64,000 nt of DNA from Sebastes aleutianus (Eukaryota > Chordata > Actinopteri > Perciformes > Sebastidae): the NCBI GenBank assembly GCA_916700875.1, contig CAKAKS010000172.1:1-64000 (forward strand), given 5' to 3'. Both the position numbers and the translations under genes were made by a program. The notes below the pieces were generated by a model. It was not told the origin of the DNA. It saw nothing but the letters and a program-made list of their open reading frames with translations, and made no database searches. Shown one piece after another: positions 12,493 to 24,086 of the stretch. Each line of letters starts with the position of its first letter. The stretch's first letter is position 1.

Positions 12493-13680
12493 GTGAGTCG
12501 AGGCCGAGGGGCCGCCCCCACCCCCGCCTCTCCAGGCACCTCCAGCCCAGGTCAGTAGAACATGGGACACTCACATACACACACTCAATGTAGTGCAACA
12601 GACACTCATTCATAAAACCTGACACTCTAGTTCTGTATTTCAATATTTAGGGCATGAGCCACTCTTAGGGTTCAAGATCGGGAGTCCTCAAATGTTTTAA
12701 TGCAAGGGAAGTATGAGTTTGTATTTGATAAGAGCTACTCCAAGAGAATGACAGCATTTAAGTTGATATAGTGTGTGCAGAGATAAAAGTGGTGAGAGTG
12801 ACCTATGATCAGTTGTATCAAACTTAGCTCTCTAACTTTTATAATGTCTGGAGAATTCAAAGGGTCAGCTCACCCAAAGCATACTCAGGCTACATCCACA
12901 TGTAGAACCCCTAAAAGATGTTTGAAAATGCTGCTGACGGCGTTTTAGTTTGAAAACTCTGGGGTTGCATTTTAATCTGGACAGGCAGAAATGGAGACCT
13001 TTGAAAACGATGACGCAGACACCCACGTTCACTTCTTCATACGGTCTTATCAGTCACTAGCTTTATGATATTTGAACTAAATATCACAATCATATTGTAA
13101 ATGTTTGATGTTCTGCAGTATGTTGTCGTCCCATTTGGTTCCATACAGGTGTTCAATGAAACAAGGCACCAGTTCACAGTTCACATCCAGTGTTAAACCT
13201 GTCACTGTTGATTCTCATAAATAAATTCCAGATTTTAAAGGTTTTTTAAAAGCTCACACACATACTCACACCTCCACAGATTTGCAAAGCACCCGCGAGG
13301 TGCTCAACTAGCTGTTATTAACTCCCTACACTGCACGCAACATGATCATTAAAGGTAATCTGTGTGGGATCTTAGCCAAATGTGTCAGTGTCAGATGAAT
13401 TTGATTACAGCTGTACACCGGGCTGACGTCTCTTGGTGTAGTTTAGAATTCCCTCTATTAACACTGCTTGTTTAACTAGATAAAAGTGTGACAGAAATAA
13501 AATAAATGAAATGAAAAAGCATTACCTTGTGAGCAGGAAGTAAACAATAAACAGTAGAACAGTTCAAGCACCCAGCCTGAGTATCACAGCCTGTACATTC
13601 ATACATGTCCTCCTCTCTGTGTGTGTATGTGTGTGTGTCCCTGTGCTCTGACCCATGCTGTTGTCATGTGTCCCATGTAG
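12493..13680. other. Intron after the last firm ANO7 exon, no gene seen
   Basis: Apart from a conserved-looking in-frame extension to about 12551 (codons VSRGRGAAPTPASPGTSSP before a second possible donor GTCAGT) nothing coding is visible. A polymorphic-looking (TG)n stretch precedes the microexon acceptor at about 13617-13638. Confidence 0.4.
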
Positions 13681-13698
13681 TCAATGTTGCTTGATGAG
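13681..13698 (+). CDS. ano7: Candidate ANO7 18-nt microexon near the C-terminus
   Basis: A strong acceptor (TGTCCCATGTAG ending at 13680) and a consensus donor (GTGAGTAC from 13699) bracket exactly six codons, SMLLDE. The preceding exon ends at 12492 in phase 0, so joining them keeps frame: ...NQEALL then SMLLDE. Without it, reading on from 12492 through the donor reaches a stop at 12555-12557 after 20 extra codons. The last exon is not certain. With an acceptor ending at 15828 the next codon is TAG (15829-15831), giving a C-terminus ...MLLDE. With an acceptor near 18043 or 18046 only a few codons (QRPADR or RPADR) precede TAA. No homology decides between these. Confidence 0.35.
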
Positions 13699-13974
13699 GT
13701 GAGTACTACACAACACGTAAGTAAATGGCATTCTCAAGAAGGATGTCATTATTTCAGTAACTATAGCAGAATTGATCAAATGACAATTTATGACCAATTC
13801 AGTGGTATTAACTCATGAAACCTATAATACTTACAGTACTACAGCACAGTAACACCTATTGTCATTTCTAGCCACAACTATATTATCAATTGATATATGT
13901 GATGACTAAATAATATCTGTAAAAGACATGGTCCTTGCTAGGAATTATAGTGACAGTTTATTGTGTTAAAGCTG

Positions 13975-14036
13975 TCGTCAGTCTCTCTGTTTTGAAGCTG
14001 GTTGTCGTCAGTCTCTCTGTTTTGAAGCTGGTTGTC
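13975..14036. repeat. Tandem duplication of a 28-bp unit
   Basis: A unit containing AGTCTCTCTGTTTTGAAGCT is present twice in direct tandem, followed by a partial third GTTGTCGTAG. Confidence 0.9.
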
Positions 14037-14087
14037 GTAGTTACTGAGGCGGCGAGAGATGCAGAGTGACTGTTGTAGCTGCTCGAC

Positions 14088-14996
14088 GAGGGCTGGGTAA
14101 TACAGTTGAAATCAATATCACAATATTAATAGGAGTATTTTTTTAGATATTGCAAAATAAGGACGTCATAAAAAAATGAAGAAAAAAACTAGAAAAAAAA
14201 TTGCCGAGATTGAAATCGTAAATTTACGAGGAAAAAAATAGTCATTACCACGGTTTTGCACTCTACTATTTTTCTGATTTCTCGTAAATGTATGACTATA
14301 ATCTCGCAAATTTGTTCGTTTTTTTATTGTAAATTTGCCACTTTAATCACAGGGAGCTTGAGTCAAAGTTTTTCTCTCGTAATTGTATGACTTTATATGT
14401 ATATATATACATATATATATATATTATCTTATTTAAAAAAATAATTAATTTTAGCACAGTTTTATTTTAAAACATGCCTTATTTGCCTTAAATCCTGAAA
14501 TGTTTTAATCCTGGTTCAACCAGGTAAAGCACTTTGTAACTTTATTTTTAAAAGCGCTTTATAAATAAAGTTTTTATTATTATTATTATTATTATTATAA
14601 TTATTATTATTATTTTTATCTCGCAAATTTGCCACTTAAACTCAGAGAATATCTAAGTTTTTTTCTCGATTTTAATCACAGAAAGAATCTTTTTCTTGGA
14701 ATATTACCCCTGTCCCCCGGCTCTGTAGTTATTTATTATTTTTTTTACCTACAATGGCCCTAATACGCCATCGCACAAAATAAATGTAATACGTAAAAAA
14801 AAAAAATTCAGTACAATTACCTGTGTTCCAGTGTATTTAATTACACACGACTCTTAGATGTGTGAACATTTCTTGCTTGGAAGTCATTCATTTGACAGCA
14901 TCATTTTTGTAAAACAATAAGGCAGTATTATCTTGTTATCATGATATGATACCACTCAGTCGATAAATGATAATATTGAATTATCGCCCAGCCCTA
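14088..14996. mobile_element. 909-bp hAT-like element, 8-bp TSD TGCTCGAC
   Basis: The ends GAGGGCTGGGTAAT and ATTATCGCCCAGCCCTA are inverted repeats. A perfect 8-bp target duplication, TGCTCGAC, sits at 14080-14087 and 14997-15004. The interior is A/T-rich, with repeated blocks such as TCTCGCAAATTTG and TTTTTCTCG, an (AT)n run at about 14400-14424 and an (ATT)n run at about 14575-14612 behind AAAGCGCTTTATAAATAAAG, which resembles a LINE L2-type 3' tail inserted inside. No transposase ORF remains. Confidence 0.85.
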
Positions 14997-15828
14997 TGCT
15001 CGACATAAACTACAAGCAGATACAAAACTTACTGGTAATTAAAGTTAGAGTCTGGACATGGTTAGCTAGCTTAGCATAAAGCCTGAAGGTGGCTAGCCTG
15101 GCTCCATCTGCCCAGTACTTTCTTTGCTGCATCACTGATGGCCTGATACAGTCTGTCCGCTTTTCTGCTCTAAGTTGAATTTTTTCGAGGCATTCAAGGA
15201 GTGAAAAACGCAGGGTGCATAGAGCAGAAAAACATGAGGCACTCAACAGCTCAAAACAATTACAAAAAGCTTCCCCAGGCTGCTAAAACACACTTCGTCT
15301 GATTAGGGCCTAACGGCGCAATGCTACCAGACCTTGCGACCTCTACAAACAAGACTTTTGGAGGCAGCTCACAGTCACTGTGCCCAGCCGTTCAATAAGA
15401 AAGAGTTATAAACACATTACTCCCCTAAAACCAAACTTGTCATGTTTAAATTTCAGTTTATATCAGGGGTTATACAATTAAGATAGAGTATGTTAATTAG
15501 TAAGTTATAGAGGTGCTGCCAGGTGTATTTTTGACATTTGGACTGAGCCAGGCTAGCTGTTTTATTCTATGCTAGGTTAACCACATCCAGACTCTAGCTC
15601 CTTACTTAACACACAGATAATGAGATTGTCATCTATTTTATATAGTCTCATTCTCGGGAAATAACGCATGTTTCTCAAAATGTTTTAAAACTCATGGTAA
15701 TTGAAACAATCTGTTTTATCGCAAATGTCACTGAATATAAGAGGAGTAAGTATCAGCCAGCTGTTCAGTAGCATGTTGTAACAAAGATTGTCTGTCAGTG
15801 TTTTTTTCCCTCTCCATTCCTCCTACAG

Positions 15829-17930
15829 TAGTCAGTCTGACAGAACTAATTCTCTCCTCTGTCTCTCTGCTCCTTCCCCATTCCTACCGTGTCCAAACCC
15901 AACTGCACTGCCTCCCCTGAAGCAAGCGACGCGTCCTTTGGAATCATGAGTTAGGACTCCAGTGAGGAAAAACGAGTGGTTTGAGGGGATATTGGAGGAA
16001 TAATAGACACTCCTTCACATCTGGAATAACATGAGTGAACTTTTTCCCTGATTTGAATACGTCTCTGCACTGGGATTTTGTTTTAATTTTATTAATATGC
16101 ATACCGCTGCACAGATGTTATGATAAGCAGGTTGTGTAATGGAGGCTAAACTCACCCAAAACTTAGTTCACCCACCTTATCCATACTGGGAACTGACCCT
16201 ACATCAACTGGGCCTAGCGGACACTCAAGAAACAGAACAAAAACGCCCTGAAAAATGTGATTAATATAGTTGCTGATGCGCTGCCCCCAATTTGCATCAA
16301 TCTGTTTCTTTATTTTCTTGTCTAGGCAGTAAAAGTACTGCCTAAATATATATCTTAGGGCTGACAATCGATTAGAATTTTTAATCACGATTAGTTGCAT
16401 GATTGTCTGTAGTTAATCGCGATTAATCGCAAATTAATGGCACATTTTTTATCTGGTCAAAATGTACCTTAAAGGAGATTTGTCAAGTATTTAATACTCT
16501 TATCAACATGGGAGTGGGCAAATATGCTTGCTTTATGCAAATGTATGTATATATGTATTATTGGAAATCAATTAACAACACAAAACAATGACAAATATTG
16601 TCCAGAAACCCTCACAGGTACTGCATTTAGCATAAACAATATGCTCAAATGTTGTTATGGTGTTTGGGGGAAACTCCACTTTCAAGTTCCTCCAGTGCAA
16701 AAGTCGACAGTAAAGAACCAGTTTACGCAGGTTGTGTAGTACTCCCCATCGTAGTATAGAAATAGAATAGGAGAAGAAAAGACATTCCCATTGAAATCAA
16801 CGTAGCAGGACGGTCAAAGTGGCGGGCATTTTTATGTGTACCGTTGCCATTGCAACCGGGCTAACATCCATATAGCCTAAACTAAACCGACTTATGGCAA
16901 GTCGCAGACTCACTGAGATGAGATTTTGCAGTAAAACAAGCAGTGGAATAGTAATGTTACGAAGCACAGAGAGCCAGAGTTGATGAGTACAATTTAGAAA
17001 CTTAATACTTCTTCCACACACTCTCAGGGGAGGAAAGCACATTGCTATCACCAGATGAGTGGCAACTTTGTTCGGCTCATTTTCTGTAACCAGTGAAGCG
17101 TTAAAGCATGTTGGAATTAGCAAGCTGCAAGCCACACAGCATGGTTAGTTAGCTATCTTGCTAATCCACCATGCTTTAATGCTACGCTGGTTACTGAAAA
17201 TGAGCCAAACAGCGGGCTGGTGGCCAGTTGCAGAGCTTGATCTAACCGTCCCTCCGCCTCACTACCTAGCTAACTAGCCAGCCATCCGTCTCTGAAGCTG
17301 CATCTGCTCTGTCTTCGGCGAGCTGCGACCACACTTTACAGCCCCACTATCATGTGTTGTTACCATAACAACTAAGAACAATCGCCCTTTTCTTTTGTAC
17401 CGTTAAAATGACTACGGAAAACTGTGCAATGAATGTTCTTCTCCTATTCTGTTTCATTGGTGTAAAATCAGCAGGGTGACCCTTTGAGTTTAAATTGTGG
17501 TTGTTTTCTTTATGATGACCTCTGACTTGAGATCAAAGTGCAACTACCTTTTATCAGTAGCTGATACTGTAAGACGGCAAAGAACCAACAGTATTTTTTT
17601 TCCCTGTTAATTTTTAAAAGGCTTTGATTGTGAGCTGTTATTATTACGTAGATTATGTGATGTCTTCACTGTGATGAAGAACATCTGCACATCGTTTGCA
17701 CTGTATGCAATGTAAATATATACTGTACATGTTTACTGTCCGTGGATGCTGAGCATGTCCGTCTTTTCTACTTGAACTCTCTGCAGAGTTAAGAGGATTT
17801 CTGAGAGTCGCTGCTGTAAGATACTGTAAACAGGAGTGAAATAGTACCTCCATATAGAACATATTTTGTGTGTGATCTGTTTTGCATTTAGGACCTTTTA
17901 GACCAAAATAAATGTAGTTTGATGAATGCA
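15829..17930 (+). other. Possible ANO7 terminal exon and 3' UTR
   Basis: A long pyrimidine tract (TTTTTTTCCCTCTCC... at 15801-15825) and CAG at 15826-15828 form a strong acceptor. If spliced in phase 0 from 13698 or 12492, the first codon is the stop TAG. An AATAAA lies at 17907-17912. A 5' fragment of a hAT-like repeat (16356 to about 16655) would lie inside this UTR. This is inference from splice-site appearance only. Confidence 0.3.
16356..16655 (+). mobile_element. 3'-truncated copy of the 760-bp hAT-like family
   Basis: It starts TAGGGCTGACAATCGATTAG and follows the family (GTTAATCGCGATTAATCGC, GTCAAGTATTTAATACTC, CTTATCAACATGGGAGTGG) but ends abruptly at about 16655. Full-length relatives are at 19197-19925 and 58173-58930. 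Confidence 0.75.
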
Positions 17931-18026
17931 TATGCCTCCTCAGCGTGGGATTCTGATGTTCTCACTGTGCTGTAGGGATGAACTTTATGTTATCATGCTG
18001 TTCCATCTACCTTCTCCACTTTCTGC

Positions 18027-18600
18027 TTGTTCTCTCCAAACAGCAGAGACCTGCAGACAGATAAAGAGGAGGCTGATTTATTAGGAGTCAGAAACAGACA
18101 GGTGTTCGTTGATGATTTCTCTCTTCCTCTCCCTCCTCCCCTCACAAACGAAACCAATGGCTATGGCCTTGGGCAACTCCTGTCTTTTACTTTATCTCCT
18201 CTTCCTCCTCACCCATTCTTCACCCTTTCCTGCACTCTCTCCTCCCTTTTATTTCACTTTAGTCATCCTTATTTTTTTTTAATATACGCTCTCTTTCCCT
18301 CCCTCTCCCAGCCACATTCATCTTCTGATTGTTATGATTGCGGTGCGTTCCTCTGCCATGGCCTGCAGGAAGAGTGAGTTAGTACATGTCAGCGAGCACA
18401 GGTATGCACTGTGGACACCGGCTGCCTCATTCACCGACTGCTGGAGCGAGGAAGGAGACGCTTGCATGCATGGACTGCAAAACAAAGCTCCACATCAGCC
18501 ACAAGGTAACGATGCAACACGGCACGCCGAAGGGGACCAAAAGTATACAAAAAAAAAAACACATTTCTGATGAGGCTGATCCATTTCTGAGACGTTGAGT
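18027..18600 (+). other. Exon-like stretch of unknown affiliation
   Basis: Splice-like features cluster here: a polypyrimidine tract (18240-18310) ending CCCTCTCCCAG, a consensus donor GAAGAGTGAGTT at about 18369-18380, a second acceptor (GAGCACAG at 18401) and a donor CACAAGGTAACG at about 18502-18513. The second interval would encode a Cys/His-rich segment (GMHCGHRLP...LACMDCKTKLHISHK) if read in the frame beginning at 18386. I do not recognise it. It could be a 5' non-coding exon of ARHGEF19, an ANO7 3' exon, or chance. Confidence 0.2.
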
Positions 18601-19196
18601 GTGATGCAGATAAACTGCAGAGCTGGTGATATGTCTGAAATCAATATCATATATTTATATGAATATGTTTGCAATATTTATATACTGTAGCCTACATCAC
18701 AATATGTACAATATATGCAAAATCACATACAAGAATCAAACTGATGCAATGCAATTTTTATGCATTAAGTCATAAAAATCCTGCAGTACGCAACATGATA
18801 ATTTCATCAGTACACAAATCCACTAAATGCTGATAATCAATATATTTTAATTATACCATATACGCAGATTTCATATTGAACATCAGCAACAAAAAAAAGA
18901 AACAGCCTCAGTTCATAATATCCCCAGTTGGTCCGTCATTACAAACTCAACATTGTGCAGCAAAACATTGTTCAAACCCACAAAACTGTATATTTAATTC
19001 TAGCGGAGATCCCAAAGTGCCCAAATATGTCTGGTTCTAATGAGCCTGCATGTGACATAGGAAGGGGAGCCAAATCTGAATTGTCTTGTTGAATCACATG
19101 TTTTCTGATCGAGGCAGCCCCCAAAAAACTGACTGGGTTGTCTTGTTTCACAGTTTTTTGGGTTGGTAGACACTCCAGATACCCAAATGTATGTGC

Positions 19197-19925
19197 CAGG
19201 GCTGTCAAAGTTAAGGCGATAACACGTTAATACAAATTAATTTTAACGCCACTAATTTCTTTAACACAATTTTTAGGTTGTAGGTTGTAGCGAGCTCAGT
19301 TTTAAAGCTAGTGAAGATACTGACGTCGTATGAAACTATAAAACCTAAAGAATCCATTGATACCAACCATGTCATACTAGCTAGGAGGTTAAATAACGCT
19401 CCAAATTTTGGCGAGGAAAAACTGGTATGACCATTTTCAAAGGGGTCCCTTGACCTCCGACCTCAAGATATGTGAATGAGAATGGGTTCTATGGGTACCC
19501 ACGAGTCTCCCCTTTACAGACATGCCCACTTTATGATAATCACATGCAGTTTGGGGCAAGCCATAGTCAAGTCAGCACACTGACACACTGACAGCTGTTG
19601 TTGCCTGTTGGACTTGAGTTTGCCATGTTATGATTTGAGCATATTTTCTATGCTAAATGCAGTACCTGTGAGGGTTTCTGCACAATATATGTAATTGTTT
19701 TGTATTGTTAATTGATTTCCAATAATAAATATAAACATATGTTTGCATAAAGCAAGCATATTTTATCCACTCCCATGTTGATAAAAGTATTAAATACTTA
19801 ACAAATCTCCCTTTAAGGCACTTTTCGAACAGATAAAAAATGTGCCATTAATTTGCGATTAATCCTATTAATCATGGACAATCATGATTAATAGGATTAA
19901 ATATTGTAATCAATTGACAGCCCTA
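19197..19925 (-). mobile_element. 729-bp hAT-like element, 8-bp TSD GTATGTGC
   Basis: It runs from CAGGGCTGTCAAAGTTAA to CAATTGACAGCCCTA and is bracketed by perfect GTATGTGC repeats at 19189-19196 and 19926-19933. It is an inverted relative of 58173-58930: the blocks ACCCACGAGTCTCCCCTTTA, CATGCCCACTTTATGATAAT and GACAGCTGTTGTTGCCTGTT appear here in reverse complement to that copy. No ORF of transposase length is present, so it is non-autonomous. Confidence 0.88.
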
Positions 19926-20446
19926 GTATGTGCACAAGCTCTGAAAAGTGTTGATGATACAGTATATCCCCTTTAAAGCTAATGGGGATACAGGGATAAG
20001 ATGCATATTAGGGGTTAAAATAGCTAGTTATTTATCTGGCCTCATAATTGTATTGTACATCCTATATTTTATCCCACCAAAAATATTTAATGCTGAGTTC
20101 AGTATTGACAATTAAAAAATAAATCTCAGTAAGAATAGTGATACAAAAGGAAAATTGCAACCAGTTCTCAAGCCTTTATTAGTGACCTGTTTTCCTCCAA
20201 CAAAAAGGGGGACAATTAGACGTCCACTACTGCTGAGTAAACCAGTGTCCCGAGGTAACCTACCGCCTCCCCCCCCTCACACCACCACCACCAGCACCGC
20301 CATTCTTTTCATGTTTGATTAGTGAACATAGTTGATACAGCAGCAAGCGGGGAGCACTGAAAGAGATGAGAGAGCTCAAACATGCCGTAGCAGCTATTTT
20401 TCTTTCACCAACTCTCAGTTTGACGTTCAGTGAAAAGCTGCATGAA

Positions 20447-20448
<2 letters not shown>

Positions 20449-20488
<40 letters not shown>
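20449..20488. repeat. (AC)n microsatellite
   Basis: A run of about 20 AC dinucleotides. Small ORFs over it on both strands (poly-Thr/His or poly-Cys/Val) are products of the repeat. Confidence 0.95.
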
Positions 20489-20489
<1 letters not shown>

Positions 20490-20787
20490 CCACGGGCATT
20501 TCTAACGATGGATCTGCACACACAGTGATGCAAATACACACACATGCACAAACACTTATGCAAATATGCACTTTTGCATGCTAGTCTTTGTGCTTGTTGT
20601 GAATGCACAATCTCACACACTCAAATAACACGGTACATGAACACACACTTGTGCTGATAAAGTGCACGTGCATGCTGTACACACACTCCCACTGAGGAGC
20701 AACATTTTTCTCTTCAAGTCTGTCTGCTCACTCCTCTCGTTCTGTCTCGAAGCAGGTGCTGAAATGAGACACTAAATAACTATTAGA

Positions 20788-21230
20788 GGAAGGGCGAGAG
20801 AGGGGGAGGAGAATGAGAGAAAATGAGAGAGCACTTCCCCAACAGTAGCAGAGAGAGAGGGAGAGAGAGGGAGGGAACAGGAGCGAGAGGGAAGGGAGAG
20901 CAGAGGAGCTTTAGAGAGGGGATCTGCATTGTAAGTAGCTCTGAGAGCAGCAAGTGGTGGCTGCTTTTCCAACCTGTTTTTGTTTTTCCCAAGGAGGCGG
21001 TGAACAAGAAGAAGAAGAAAAAGAACCAGGCAGAAGAGCACAGATTTGAAAAAGTCTGAGCTGAAAAGAAAAGAAGCTGAGAGAGGAGGAGAAGAGGGAG
21101 AGAAGCCGGGAGGAACACAAGGCAGCAATGGATAGCAGAGTGGCTCAGCCTGACCCTGGGATGGCATGGATTCACACACAGCTGCTGGCTACCATCCAGC
21201 ACTCACACTAGGCTGCTAACACCAATGAGG
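20788..21230 (+). promoter_or_regulatory. Purine-rich tract, possible 5' UTR exon of ARHGEF19
   Basis: GAGAGGGAGAGAGAGGGAGG-type sequence covers 20788-20930, followed by a C/T tract ending CCCAAG at about 20992, an A/G-rich stretch and a consensus-like donor AATGAGGTACAG at 21224-21235. The position upstream of a gene that lacks its 5' non-coding exons makes a UTR exon possible, but no promoter element was identified. Confidence 0.2.
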
Positions 21231-22753
21231 TACAGTACTGAAAACAATTACTAACAAAGCAGAGAAATACATTCACGTTTCATGGCCTTTTTTCTCCAAG
21301 TTGGAGATTTTTTGCTGCTGAGTGAAAGTTGAGCTGTGTTGTTTGCCTGAGAGGGCAGGCTCTGATTTGTGTGGTGGAGAAAGTAGTGCAGCTTGTCAGG
21401 TGCATTGCATTTATCTGACAGCTCTGAAAACAAAGGTAGATGCTGTTTTTATGTGGGATACAGGGAACAACACAGGCTCAATATGTGAATTGCAGTGAAA
21501 TGCAGGATTCAAATGTGACAGTTTTACCATTATTTTTACTTTCCTGCAATACAAAAGTAGCTAAATATCCAGCACAAGTAGATGCACAAGTCCTGCCAGA
21601 CTGATCATTGGCTTCTCTATTCATGTATTCTCTTGGAAGAAGTCGCTGCTTGCATCGATAATGTTTCCAGCAGCTCCCTAGGCAGTGCAGAGAGAGGCGA
21701 GCCTTGAATGTGATGGTTACAGTGCAGCAATGAGTTGTTGCAGAGCGGGGCAGGTAAGTGCATGTCTGGAGTATGTTGGATGAGGGGTTGTTAAAAAACT
21801 GTACATGGCTGAAACGTCTCTGTTCTCTGTTTTCGTGGGACATTTTAGCATAAGACTCATAACACCTCCTCTGCTTGTAGCCTCGGGCGAAGAGGGAGCC
21901 TCGGGTCGTTCACTGAGGAGTGGACGTGGATCTGTGTGTGAATGTGTTCATGCATTTCCCAGAGGCAATGCACAGTGGTTTGGCTTTTCTTTCACCTTTC
22001 TCCCTGTTTGTTTGTTTGTTTGTTGACTCATGTGGAGCCTCCAGCTGGTCAGAGTTGTTTACACGGATTGTGACATTCAGCAGCCAAGTTATGTTTTTTT
22101 AATTCTGAGGAAGCTTCTTCTTCTCTAGTTGTGACCCACATGTGAAACACCCTCAAGACTTTTTCTAAACATCTTCCAAACCCCATCAGCGAGAGGACGG
22201 GCTGAGGTGATGGCTGCATTTCTGTCTGCCATCCAGATGACTAAGTGCATTGTCATGTGAGCTGACTGCTGCTGCTGCTGTGTGTCTGTGTGTATGGATA
22301 GTCTGGAGGTACATATTTTGGCTGGAGTGCAAATAGATAGCTGTGGGTGTTTTCTGGATTATCTGATTTACTACGGTATGTCTGGACTGGAACGCACCAC
22401 CTGCACGTTAGGCAGACATGCACCAGCACAAAGCATAAATCAAGACCTTGAACTGTTTTACTGCACTTTATTACAGGCTGGAGATCCCCTGCGTGATGGC
22501 AGACTTCTGATAACAATTTGAATAGTCATCACATTGGGGGGAAAAAAAAGAGATATAGGATATCCTGTCGCTGTGATTGAATGTCTAGCCTGCGAGCACA
22601 CTACTGTATGTTTGAGTAACCTCTGCATGCCTGCTCATATCACACACAGATTTATAACTCAGCTCACCTCCCTCCTCCCACTTCCTCCCTCCCCCCATAT
22701 GTCTGGAGAGCACCTGCCCCATCACCTGCCTCTCAGACGGTGTCTGTCTGAGT

Positions 22754-22788
22754 GTGTGTGTGTGTGTATGTGTGTGTGTGTGTGTATA
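22754..22788. repeat. (TG)n microsatellite
   Basis: Interrupted run of TG dinucleotides. Confidence 0.9.
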
Positions 22789-22789
22789 T

Positions 22790-23330
22790 CATGGATGTAT
22801 TAAGAGAACTGGATACAGCGTTGGAGGCGGGGCCCCGTTCATTCCTATGAAAGTTGCTCAGTGGCGCATGAAGCCTAAATGGCTCGACTTCCGTCTGGAA
22901 AAGTACCCGGATCTTGGGCACATGGAACATGCGCAGTAGCGTCTGCTCGGTCACATGACTCGGTCACGGGGTCCCAACGTCACGCCGTCGTCACGGCTTG
23001 CGCTCCAGCCTCGGTCTGGGTCTCATTCACATGAACGGAGGAAGGGAAATAACTCTGGATTCAGCTATTAGTGCGTTTTACAACTTTAAAAACTTAATTT
23101 TTAAAATAAGCGCTAGTCAGGTGTTCGTACTGGGAAGTTGATTCACCTCAAAAGAAAGTTACAGACGTCTCTTTCCCAATTTAAGTCTATGGGAAAAAGT
23201 TTTTTTTTGTGCCCAATGCATCACGTGACTGACACGAAAGTTGCAGTACAACATTTGGCCATTATGAAAGTCGGGATCGACGACAGGCGCACTTCCTGGG
23301 GGCTTGGTGTATATGCTGAGGGGAAGCGTT
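22790..23330. repeat. Interspersed repeat beginning ATGGATGTAT
   Basis: It starts CATGGATGTATTAAGAGAAC; a near-identical 20-mer recurs at 23681-23703 inside the adjacent hAT element, which shows a dispersed repeat. It includes GC-rich blocks (CGTCACGCCGTCGTCACGG) unusual for the neighbourhood. Ends were not resolved. Confidence 0.45.
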
Positions 23331-23415
23331 CCAGGATGCCACGCTTCACCCTCCTTCTACTCCATACCGCCCTCACCTCACCCAGCTAACCCTGCATGCG
23401 AATGCTACCTGTGCT

Positions 23416-24086
23416 TAGGGGTGGGAAAATTATCGATTCACCTATGTATCGCAATTTTTAAATATATTTTTTCAATGCCAGGAAAAGCAGAGCTAGACAT
23501 CATGGATAAAGCTGCATGCTAACTCTGTCATGGAGAGGAAACGTTATTGTATTGAGGTAACGTGCGGTCAAGCCAGCCGTCACTCTCATCTCCGTGGTCA
23601 AACCGGCTGATGCTACAACTGTAGAGCACCCATATACTGATAGTTATGTTAAACGCATTCAAACGGCCCCGACGGAGCTGACCATGGATGTATAAAGAGA
23701 ACGGAGCTGACAGGCCCGCTAGAGACAGACTTGGCAAAGTTAGCGGAAGTATACACATGTGAGGTTTTCAAAATAAGGTCTTGACAAAGGGAACTGTATA
23801 TACAAAATACATGAATGGAAATAAGATTGATTGGATTCTATTCACAAGTAGTATAAAACATTACATGTCCCTTATAAATTAAAAAGAAAATACCACTAAT
23901 TTGTTATGTTTGGGTTGCTGGAAAAAATGTATAATTCCTGACAATGACTGATATATTTGACTTCGGGACATCTCTGACTACATACATTTTCCGAAGTAAA
24001 AGTCCCTAGAAGTGTATGATTCAAGTTTTTCACCCAAGAATCGTGATAGTATTGAATCGGGAGATAGGTGTATCGTCCCAGCCCTA
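23416..24086. mobile_element. 671-bp hAT-like element, 8-bp TSD CCTGTGCT
   Basis: The ends TAGGGGTGGGAAAATTATCG and GTATCGTCCCAGCCCTA are inverted repeats; the flanks CCTGTGCT at 23408-23415 and 24087-24094 are perfect direct repeats. It carries a nested fragment of the repeat that starts at 22790 (at about 23681). Confidence 0.87.

Noticed and set aside
12207..12593. 128-codon + strand ORF with Pro/Gly/Arg-rich tail
   Set aside because: Wrong frame over the ANO7 exon 12361-12492; the real frame encodes HVVFFVLRAIDW.
20260..20620. Poly-Cys/Val and poly-Thr/His ORFs on both strands
   Set aside because: Translation of an (AC)n microsatellite.
20772..21202. 135- and 139-codon Leu/Ser/Pro-rich minus-strand ORFs that look like membrane proteins
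   Set aside because: They translate the complement of a purine-rich tract; low complexity in two frames at once argues against coding.
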